This document shows positions 16,114 to 22,635 of a stretch of DNA of 30,092 nucleotides, piece by piece. The position numbers and the translations under genes are program-made. Below the pieces are notes generated by a model. The model worked only from the letters and a program-made list of their open reading frames with translations, was not told the DNA's origin and did not search any database. The first letter of the stretch is position 1. Each line of letters starts with the position of its first letter. Source of the DNA: Eutrophocola sp963925675 (GTDB lineage: Bacteria; Pseudomonadota; Gammaproteobacteria; Pseudomonadales; Pseudohongiellaceae); the NCBI GenBank assembly GCA_963925675.1, contig CAWUSW010000065.1:1-30092 (forward strand), read 5' to 3'.

Positions 16114-16280
16114 TAGCCATTACTATCAATAGTAGTATCTACATTGCCAGCTAATGGGGATTGATCTTCTTCAGCACCTTTAGCACCTTTAGTCATTTTA
16201 TTTAGTAGCTTTTCTTCCTTTTTCTTCTTTTTTGCAATTTCTTTCTGCTTCTTTTCGAATGAGTAATTAGGTTTTGCCAT
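16113..16280 (-). CDS. 55-aa Lys-rich small protein (MAKPNYSFEKKQKE family)
   Basis: A complete small gene on the minus strand: ATG at 16280, TAG at 16113-16115. It reads MAKPNYSFEKKQKEIAKKKK, then KEEKLLNK and a polar tail ending in DSNG. Short conserved bacterial proteins opening MAKPNYSFEKRQKE followed by Lys-rich helix are common in gammaproteobacteria and have no known role; charge and composition suggest nucleic-acid or ribosome binding, an inference. A weak AAGAGA ribosome site precedes the start. It follows the cold-shock-domain gene by 119 bp on the same strand. Its low GC and position inside a mobile patch suggest transfer. Confidence 0.75.
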   Translation of the reverse strand: MAKPNYSFEKKQKEIAKKKKKEEKLLNKMTKGAKGAEEDQSPLAGNVDTTIDSNG

Positions 16281-16399
16281 TAGAATTCTCTTACGTAAAT
16301 TTGGGTATAAATGGTATGTGTATTAATAATATAACGCCGTGCTCTGTGGGGACATCGCTTAATGACAAGGGCTCAATATTCCAATCCCAGATAAATTAC

Positions 16400-16654
16400 T
16401 TAAACCATGACTCCCGGGCGATATGGTTTCTTGCCTCGATTTACATGTTGCGCCCGCTTGTGATTCGAAAGCTTAACCTTTTTGGCAATTAATCCTCGCT
16501 TATCTGAGTGACACTCAAACTCAACTATGGCACCAACTTTCAAAAACTGACAATTAACAAGGTCAGCCTTGTGTACCATTATATCTGCGCCGCCCCCGTT
16601 ATCCAGAAAACCAGATTCCTTGTCTTGGAACCATTTCTTAACTACAGTTTGCAA
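16400..16654 (-). CDS. Small cold-shock-domain protein
   Basis: This 84-aa protein matches the cold-shock (OB-fold) domain: TVVKKWFQDKESGFLDNGGG, then ADIMVHKADLV, FLKVGAIVEFECHSDKRGLIAKKVKL. The motifs correspond to RNP-like G-x-V-K-W-F...G-F-I and D-I-F-V-H of Csp proteins, but the usual K-G-F-G-F is K-E-S-G-F-L, so it is divergent. The tail NHKRAQHVNRGKKPYRPG is basic. The likely start is TTG at 16654, because AGGGG lies about 9 bases upstream and a stop codon in frame lies just before it; there is no ATG. Expected role: single-stranded RNA/DNA binding. It is 108 bp beyond an attC-like site in the orientation of an integron cassette gene. Confidence 0.75.
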   Translation of the reverse strand: MQTVVKKWFQDKESGFLDNGGGADIMVHKADLVNCQFLKVGAIVEFECHSDKRGLIAKKVKLSNHKRAQHVNRGKKPYRPGVMV

Positions 16655-16762
16655 TACTTCACCCCTAATTTAGTTTACATCACTATCGCTTTTTACTAAG
16701 TAGCATCACCTCTGCAGGATGAGTCGATGCCTTAGTCCAGTGACTTTTCCATACTATTGTAC

Positions 16763-16827
16763 ACATAACGCTAAGCACATTGGACGGCGCACCTTACAGC
16801 GACGTTCCAATGCTACGGTTTGTTAAC
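16763..16827 (-). mobile_element. attC-like integron recombination site
   Basis: Read on the minus strand it begins GTTAACAAACCGTAG and ends GCTTAGCGTTATGT, the layout of an attC site (R'' ..YAACAAAC, R' GCGTTATG). Between them CATTGG-A-ACG-T-CGC pairs with GCG-C-CGT-CCAATG around an 8-base loop; the unpaired A and the T/C mismatch resemble the extrahelical bases of attC stems. The orientation places the cold-shock gene at 16400-16654 just after the R' end, as for a cassette. No integrase gene is in the window, so it would be a stray or relic cassette site. Confidence 0.6.
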
Positions 16828-16831
16828 TTTT

Positions 16832-17038
16832 TTACAGATCAAGATTGCGCTTTAAAACCTTTGCGGACGTTATAATTCGCGTAGTGCGATAAAGATCAGG
16901 ATGTTTCTCGTTGTCTGTGTAACGCATTGGATCTCCTGAAGTTGTGCTAACAAACCACTCATCTGTAACGCCCGGTTCGTTTGCTCTTTTTAGTGCTTGT
17001 TGCTTAAACTCTGTGCTATACCTCTTTCGTCTTGCCAT
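16832..17038 (-). pseudogene. IS3-family transposase OrfA remnant
   Basis: The ATG at 17036-17038 follows a strong AGGAGG ribosome site and the first ~27 residues, MARRKRYSTEFKQQALKRAN then EPGVTD, match the N-terminal helix-turn-helix of IS3-type OrfA proteins. Homology then ends and the frame runs ~40 codons through unrelated sequence to a stop. Upstream, bases ~17067-17102 (GGTCCGTCAAAGTGGGGCCA on +) look like the terminal inverted-repeat region of such an IS. No OrfB and no second IS end were found, so only the left tip survives. It borders the attC-like site. Confidence 0.75.
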
Positions 17039-17130
17039 TTTTCCACCTCCTGGCACATGATTGTGCCTTAATGAGGTGGTCCGTCAAAGTGGGGCCAGAC
17101 CAGAAAACAGACACTGATAAATCATGTGAA

Positions 17131-17201
17131 AGGAGCGCCTGCAACTTAGCAATTTAAGAAAATGCATGCGGGTTATAAGTTGCTAGGCTGCAAGCGTCCC
17201 T
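17131..17201. repeat. Degenerate copy of the 25-bp inverted-repeat hairpin
   Basis: Arms at 17131-17155 and 17177-17201 match the arms of the perfect hairpin at 26744-26802 with four and two differences, respectively, around a longer loop (21 bases). Shared core: GCAACTTAGCAA on one arm and GCAAGCGTCCCT on the other. It lies 5 bp past the stop of the minus-strand gene 17206-18216 and may serve as its transcript end. Confidence 0.75.
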
Positions 17202-17205
17202 ATGG

Positions 17206-18216
17206 CTATTCCGGTACGTGATCGCGATACCGTGCAGCAACTTCATCGTTGCAAACTTCAGCAACGGGCGAGAAATCAATGTCGGGGCGATGATCCCATT
17301 GCTGCGCTAATGTGGCAGGTTCGGTGAGATAGACCGGATCGTCCACAGTAATTTCGTAACGCAAGCGAGTACGTTGCTCGGTGAGCGTTAAGCGCTCCAC
17401 TGTGTGCTTGCTCGCGCTCGATGGCACGCTGCCACCGAGGCCAGAGCTGTTTGGCTCGTAGGCAATGGTATCGATCACTAGCGTATCACCATCCCACCAG
17501 CCAACTGAGTGTCCGTGATGGCTGGGTTGCAGGTCTGCTGGATGCTCTGCGTCCATAGTGATGGTGCGCACGACATGGTCGCCCGAATTATCAAAGTGAA
17601 TCACAACCTCGTCTACGCCAATCTCGATTGAGCGCATTTCGTCGAGTATTGCAAGGAACGGGACGGGTTCAACCAGACAAAGCCCATCATCACGCAGTTC
17701 CGCCTGAATGGCGCGGGCTTCCGGTGTTAACGGGAAACGCGCCATGGCTCCGAAACCTGCGCCAATCGCCGCTCGGTTGGGTGCCCAGCGGCCGTTAAGG
17801 GATTGCGCTGGCGTCAGTCTGCGGTTTCGATTGCTCTCTTTATAAAAGGGATGAATCTCACCGTCCTGTGTGGTGACGTCGAGAATGCGAACCTGTTTGC
17901 CCCAGCCACCTTGATTGGGGTTTGCGCGCATGACTACTGGTGTGCCGGGCTGCAGAGCTTCCCGGTTAAGGCCATCGACGAGTGCCTGGGTAATCGCCAG
18001 GCCTTCGCCTTCAACCAGCGCGGGCTCGCCATCGGGCCCCGTGGTTTCGACAATCAGATACATGTGCGGATTGACCCAGTCAAAGCGCTTGACAGTTCCT
18101 TCGATCAGGATTTCCTGGGAGGTATCAAACATGGCCTGGCTGTGATGAGCGAATACAGGTGTGCCGAAATGTACGGCCGCTGCGAGAACAATTATGGCGC
18201 TGGCTAATAATTTCAT
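17206..18216 (-). CDS. DUF6152 fused to the partner-family domain, exported
   Basis: This 336-aa protein joins two families found as separate genes elsewhere in the window. After a signal peptide ending VFA, residues 24 to ~130 are DUF6152: HHSQAMFDTSQEILIEGTVK, FDWVNPHMYLIVET (H51; mature residue 28), and GGWGKQVRILDV. Residues ~140-336 are the partner family: SLNGRWAPNRAAIG, a CLVEPVPFLAILDE segment, GHSVGWWDGDTLVIDTIAYE, and the tail LRYEITVDDPVYLTEPATLA with a late Cys (EVCNDE). The fusion argues that the two families work together. It is monocistronic; its 3' end abuts the degenerate hairpin at 17131-17201. Its GC content is higher than that of the AT-rich patch downstream. No enzymatic motif is recognised. 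Confidence 0.85.
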   Translation of the reverse strand: MKLLASAIIVLAAAVHFGTPVFAHHSQAMFDTSQEILIEGTVKRFDWVNPHMYLIVETTGPDGEPALVEGEGLAITQALVDGLNREALQPGTPVVMRANPNQGGWGKQVRILDVTTQDGEIHPFYKESNRNRRLTPAQSLNGRWAPNRAAIGAGFGAMARFPLTPEARAIQAELRDDGLCLVEPVPFLAILDEMRSIEIGVDEVVIHFDNSGDHVVRTITMDAEHPADLQPSHHGHSVGWWDGDTLVIDTIAYEPNSSGLGGSVPSSASKHTVERLTLTEQRTRLRYEITVDDPVYLTEPATLAQQWDHRPDIDFSPVAEVCNDEVAARYRDHVPE

Positions 18217-18497
18217 TTCTAAATCTCTGAACGGGTAATGTATGGAAAGAATAAACGCTCATTACGAGGGAGTCCAGACTCAAGTTACGGCCTTGGACTT
18301 GGCAGTTTCCTTCCTGTGCCAGTCCTGAGTCTCAAAATCCAAATAGGCCTTGTGAATTTGCCTGTTTTTGTTTCTACAAACGATTGCAGCGTTGGGCGCT
18401 CAAATGTTTCTATGCTGTTAATTTGAATCAGTAATTTCATCAGATGCAACTGGCAGGCATGTTACGATTAACAGATACAGGCTCAATCAGGCGAACT

Positions 18498-19715
18498 ATG
18501 AATAAGCAAGGCACGCACAACCCGGCTCAGGGGAACAAGGCAGACAACGCTCACAGCTTGTCACTGTGTACCATATTTGGCATCGAGATCCGGCTGGATA
18601 TCAGCGTCATCATTATTTTCACGCTGATCGTGTTTAGCCTGGGTAACGGGGTTTACACCAGCTGGCATCCGGAGTGGACGCCGGCCATGGTCTGGGGCAC
18701 GGCGCTGCTGTCCGGGCTGGCTTTTTTTGCGTCATTGCTGGCGCACGAACTTTCCCACTCCGTGGTGTCCCAGTACCTGGGTATACCGGTACCACGTATC
18801 ACACTATTTCTTTTCGGTGGTGTTGCCGAAATTAGTCGCGAGCCTGATCGTCCCAAGCATGAATTCATGATTGCCATCGCCGGGCCTCTGATGAGCCTGC
18901 TAATCGCCATTATCTGCAGTAATCTGGCGTTTTATCTGGCAGGTGACATGAATGTGGCCGCAACGGTGAGAAGTGGTGATCTGAGTGTGCTGACCAATCT
19001 TGGCCCAGTGGCTACAGCACTGTTCTGGCTTGGCTCCATCAATCTGTTGCTGGCCATCTTCAATATGATCCCCGGTTTTCCCATGGATGGTGGCAGGGTA
19101 TTTCGCGCCAGTATCTGGGCTATCACCGGTGATCAGCGCAAGGCTACCCTCTGGGCCTCCAACGTTGGTCGCTACTTCGGCTGGTTTTTGATGGCCACGG
19201 GAGTAATGGGATTACTTCAGGGGCAAGGCCTGGGCAGTTTATGGTCAATACTTATTGGTTGGTTCCTGTCTAACCTGGCTACCATGAGTTACAAGCAGCT
19301 GGTCACCGATCAAACTCTGGGTGCTTTCACAATAGCCGACCTGATGCGCACTCACTTTGAAACTGTCGATGCCGGTATGTCCCTCACGGAATTTATCGAT
19401 AACTATCTGTTGCGTAGCAATCAAAGGCTTTGGCCAGTGACCGCTAATGAAAAGTTGGTAGGGGCGCTTAATCTTTTCCAGATTAGTCATCTGCCGATTG
19501 AAAATCGGGCGAACCTTAAGCTGGGAGAGGTGATGAGTTCTATAGAGACGATGGAATGTCTGGAACCGACGACCCGGGCCAAAGATGCCATTAATACGCT
19601 GATAAAAGCCGGCGACGAACCAATGCTGGTGGTAAAGGATGGCCAGGCAAAAGGACTGGTACAACATGCTGATGTGGTGAAGTGGATGGCATTACATCAA
19701 TTGCCTGGCGCATAA
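18498..19715 (+). CDS. Site-2 protease (peptidase M50) with C-terminal CBS-like region
   Basis: I prefer the ATG at 18498 (405 aa), which has AGGCG just ahead and brings the conserved SLCTIFGIEIRLDISVIIIF close to the N-terminus; ATG at 18444 is an alternative giving 423 aa. The protein is an intramembrane zinc protease: FASLLAHELSHSVVSQYLGI (HExxH at residues 83-87), FLFGGVAEISREP, FMIAIAGPLMS, and NMIPGFPMDGGRVFRA (third ligand Asp near 197). About six membrane segments are visible. From residue ~275 a soluble part, TIADLMRTHFETVDAGMSLT and ADVVKWMALHQ, resembles a CBS pair, as in Rv2625c/SREBP-type M50 proteins, probably a regulatory nucleotide sensor. The targets of such proteases are membrane-bound regulators; none is adjacent. 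It converges with the ankyrin gene, 23 bp apart. Confidence 0.88.
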   Translation: MNKQGTHNPAQGNKADNAHSLSLCTIFGIEIRLDISVIIIFTLIVFSLGNGVYTSWHPEWTPAMVWGTALLSGLAFFASLLAHELSHSVVSQYLGIPVPRITLFLFGGVAEISREPDRPKHEFMIAIAGPLMSLLIAIICSNLAFYLAGDMNVAATVRSGDLSVLTNLGPVATALFWLGSINLLLAIFNMIPGFPMDGGRVFRASIWAITGDQRKATLWASNVGRYFGWFLMATGVMGLLQGQGLGSLWSILIGWFLSNLATMSYKQLVTDQTLGAFTIADLMRTHFETVDAGMSLTEFIDNYLLRSNQRLWPVTANEKLVGALNLFQISHLPIENRANLKLGEVMSSIETMECLEPTTRAKDAINTLIKAGDEPMLVVKDGQAKGLVQHADVVKWMALHQLPGA

Positions 19716-19738
19716 TTCGTTTATAAGACTTAACAGAT

Positions 19739-21238
19739 TTATGGTGTTTTCAATGCCAGGCTCTCTAACAGTCGTGCGGTATCTTCATTAACAACTGTCA
19801 GGCTGGCTTCCCGTCCCATGCCACGAATATTTCCCAGTGCAGCATCAAGCGGGGTGAAACCATCCACATCCTTGATGGACAAATCGGCACCGAATTCCAC
19901 TAGCAGTAGTACCATATCGTTCCAGCCACGATAGGCAGCGCCATGCAGTGCACTCTGACCAAAATGCTCTACAGCGTCGATATCCACTCCTGCTTCAAGA
20001 ATCAGACGTGCAGAAGCCACAGCATCTTCTTCTGTCGCATACTTGCCTCGGGTATCGATGCTGTAGTGGCGCAAACCTGCTGCCGTCATTAGTGCAGTGA
20101 CTCTTTCCAGCTGCCGAATATCGGTACGCGCCCCATGCTCAAGTAACAAGGCAACAGATTCAGTATCCCCTGCGCGTGCCGCGCGCATCAGGGGAGTGGC
20201 ACCAGTGGTCAGGGTTAAATCCATGCCACGGTCATCCACCACATTACGATGTGGCGGTAATAATTTCAGTTGCGCATTGGGGTTGGCACCTTTTTCAAGC
20301 AACAGGGCAACCAGCTCGGCCGGGCGTGTGTCATCAGTTGATTGTCGGTCAGGTCTGCCACCAGTAGGCAAAGTTTTATAATCAATCACTGAATACAGCG
20401 GTGTGCGTCCATACCTGTCCCATTTATTGATGTCAGCGTCCTGTTCAATCAGGTATTTTGCAATATCAAATCTTGCATTAAGCATTGCCATTAACAGAGG
20501 CGTGATTTCATCGGGATCCGGCATGTTGATATCGGCACCGGCTTCCAGCAGGGCCATAATACATAGCAGGCAGCCTTCTCGAGCGGCAAACAACATGGGG
20601 GTGAGGCCGCCAGCAGGGAGATATTTTGACCGGGGGAAAACTGTGGTCTGCCGTTTCCAGTCATTAATACGAGCGCGAGCATTGGGGTCTGCGCCATAAC
20701 GGCTTAACAGACGAATCATTTCTGGCCGGCCCCGTGCGGCCGCCCACATCAATGCGTTTTGTGCTTTCCAGTTTTCCCTTAAATCCGGATCGGCGCCATG
20801 TTCAAGCAGTATTTTTGCGGCCTCAATATTTTCCGTACGCGCCAATACCATCAGCGCCGTTTGTCCCTCGGGATTACTTACATCCGGATCGGCACCTGCC
20901 GCCAGCAACATTTCAATCACCCCGGGGTTACCTGTAATTGCCGCCTCGCCCAAAGGTGAAGCACCATATTTATTGGTCATGTCTGTATTTGCTCCTGCTG
21001 CTATTAAAGCCGCGACCAGTTCCGGTTGATCGTTATAGACAGCCCAATGCAAAACCGTGGTTTCGGTATTGTCACTGGTATTAACATTGTCATTGTTGAT
21101 AAGGGACAAGGCAGTGGATACATCACCTGATTTTGCCGCATCAAGTAAATCATCGGCTTGTGCAGGCAGGCAGTTGCACATTGCCAGCAAAATTATGAGG
21201 GGGAAAAGTTTCATCGGATTTTTTATCACAGTGTTCAT
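19739..21238 (-). CDS. Exported ankyrin-repeat protein
   Basis: This 499-aa protein has a signal peptide (KLFPLIILLAMCNCLPAQA) and then at least nine ankyrin repeats, each with the G-x-T-P-L-x-x-A and L-L-x-x-G-A-(D/N) pattern: for example TVLHWAVYNDQPELVAALIA, GASPLGEAAITGNPGVIEML and GATPLMRAARAGDTESVALL. An internal start (residue 9) is possible. Several repeats carry inserts, including DWKRQTTVFPRSKYLPAGG. Ankyrin repeats bind other proteins, so this is likely a periplasmic partner protein. It starts 11 bp after the stop of the DUF1552 gene and is the last gene of the operon 26054-19739. Exported ankyrin proteins often accompany DUF1552/DUF1592 genes; what they bind is unknown. Confidence 0.87.
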   Translation of the reverse strand: MNTVIKNPMKLFPLIILLAMCNCLPAQADDLLDAAKSGDVSTALSLINNDNVNTSDNTETTVLHWAVYNDQPELVAALIAAGANTDMTNKYGASPLGEAAITGNPGVIEMLLAAGADPDVSNPEGQTALMVLARTENIEAAKILLEHGADPDLRENWKAQNALMWAAARGRPEMIRLLSRYGADPNARARINDWKRQTTVFPRSKYLPAGGLTPMLFAAREGCLLCIMALLEAGADINMPDPDEITPLLMAMLNARFDIAKYLIEQDADINKWDRYGRTPLYSVIDYKTLPTGGRPDRQSTDDTRPAELVALLLEKGANPNAQLKLLPPHRNVVDDRGMDLTLTTGATPLMRAARAGDTESVALLLEHGARTDIRQLERVTALMTAAGLRHYSIDTRGKYATEEDAVASARLILEAGVDIDAVEHFGQSALHGAAYRGWNDMVLLLVEFGADLSIKDVDGFTPLDAALGNIRGMGREASLTVVNEDTARLLESLALKTP

Positions 21239-21249
21239 TAAGCTGTTTA

Positions 21250-22566
21250 TTAAACTTCGCTGATTTCGCCGCTGCTATCGCCCAGCGAGTCGACCGGAAC
21301 ACCAGCGCGTTGAAGTAATGTAAGCACCAGATTGGAGATGGGCGTACCGACCGGGTAGCGCACATGCTGGCCGCCGGACAGGGCCCCGGCACCGCCGCCA
21401 AGTACTGCCAGAGGTAAATCAATATGACTGTGTGAATTACTGTTACTCATATTGCTACCATAAAGCATGATGCTGTGATCCAGCATACTACCGTCGCCAT
21501 CAGGCATGTTGGCGAGCTTGTCGAGAAACTTTGCATACACTTCAGTGTGCCAGGTTTGCACCTGTGCCAGTCGCTCCAGCTTTTGCGGATTTTCCTGATG
21601 ATGAGACAGCGGGTGAAAGGCTTCAGCGATACCGATGTGGTTGTAGGTTAAATCACTGACTTCTGCGGCCATCATAAAGGTATAGATATTGGTCATATTG
21701 GCTTCCAGTGCCAGACCAATCATGTCAAACATCAGGTTAATATGATCAGGGAAATTGCGCGGAATGCCGGCAGGTGCATCTGGCAGTACCATGTGGGATA
21801 AATCCTGCTTCTCTATGTTCTGAACGCGTCGTTCTACTTCACGAACACTGTCCAGGTAGGTGTCGATACGTTGCGCATCGCGAGCACCCAATTTTTGTTT
21901 CAATGTTGCCGCTTCACCAGTGACCACATCCAGCATACTGGTAAATTGCTGGGACAGGAGCATTCTCTCTTCTACCGTATCGCCCTGGCCAAACAGTTTC
22001 TGGAACAGTTTACGCGGGTTAAATTCCATAGGTAATGGCTGAGTAGGCGTACGTACTGAAATAGTGGTTGAGAAGGTGCAGCCATAGCCACTGTCGCAAG
22101 CGGCAGCGCCACCGCTTTCTTCCGTGGCCACTTCTATGGAAGGTAGCGGTGTATTTTGGCCAATATGCCGGGTCGCAATCTGGTCTGCAGTAATCCCGCC
22201 AAGTGGCTCATGACTTCGACGTGGTGAGACACTACTTAGCCAGGTGCCAGGTGTAATAGCATGCACAGGCCCATTGGCAGTGGCATTATCAAGGCCGGAA
22301 ACAATTGAGAGTTGGTCCCGGTAGGGCTCAAGTGGCTTGAGGATTTGATTGAACTCAAAGTCTCTTCCTGTTGCATCAGGCGCCCATTTGCCTGCCACGG
22401 CGCCATGGGGCAGATAAATAAATCCGAGGCGCGGGAAAGGATTGGCAGCCGTCTGTGCCAAAGCTGTTGCCGCTGGAATCATGGCGTCAAGCAAGGGCAG
22501 GGCAATACTGGAGCCCATGCCTCTCAATACATGGCGGCGCGATAAATATTTTTTGGAAAGAAACAT
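21250..22566 (-). CDS. DUF1552 exported protein
   Basis: This 438-aa protein opens with a Tat-like signal, LSRRHVLRGMGSSIALPLLD, so it is probably exported folded. DUF1552 marks are PRLGFIYLPHGAVAGKWAPD, LEPYRDQLSIVSGLDNA, HAITPGTWLS, DQIATRHIGQNTPLPSIEVA, DSVREVERRV, MTNIYTFMMAAEVSDLTYNH, and HSIMLYGSNMSNSNSHSHID near the end, a pattern related to the DUF1501/alkaline-phosphatase-like sulfatase fold. Its activity is unknown. It lies between the haem-binding DUF1592 gene (70 bp upstream) and the ankyrin gene (11 bp downstream); this DUF1592-DUF1552 pairing is widespread, notably in Planctomycetes and marine gammaproteobacteria. The Tat signal suggests a bound cofactor or metal. Confidence 0.88.
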   Translation of the reverse strand: MFLSKKYLSRRHVLRGMGSSIALPLLDAMIPAATALAQTAANPFPRLGFIYLPHGAVAGKWAPDATGRDFEFNQILKPLEPYRDQLSIVSGLDNATANGPVHAITPGTWLSSVSPRRSHEPLGGITADQIATRHIGQNTPLPSIEVATEESGGAAACDSGYGCTFSTTISVRTPTQPLPMEFNPRKLFQKLFGQGDTVEERMLLSQQFTSMLDVVTGEAATLKQKLGARDAQRIDTYLDSVREVERRVQNIEKQDLSHMVLPDAPAGIPRNFPDHINLMFDMIGLALEANMTNIYTFMMAAEVSDLTYNHIGIAEAFHPLSHHQENPQKLERLAQVQTWHTEVYAKFLDKLANMPDGDGSMLDHSIMLYGSNMSNSNSHSHIDLPLAVLGGGAGALSGGQHVRYPVGTPISNLVLTLLQRAGVPVDSLGDSSGEISEV

Positions 22567-22635
22567 GCTTTCCTCCTGAGCGCTTAAATTAAATATCTAT
22601 TAGCTATCTATTAACTGTCTACTACTATCATTTGA

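Noticed and set aside
16281..16400. Second attC-like site after the cold-shock gene (minus strand ends GGCGTTATA)
   Set aside because: Only the R'-like end is present; I could not find a pairing R'' end or a convincing stem.
18238..18426. 62-codon plus-strand frame before the M50 gene
   Set aside because: No ribosome site and no family resemblance; composition is that of non-coding sequence with weak inverted repeats.
22567..22635. Repeated TCTATTA motifs between the DUF1592 and DUF1552 genes
   Set aside because: Short AT-rich similarity within a normal operon gap; no hairpin or known operator.
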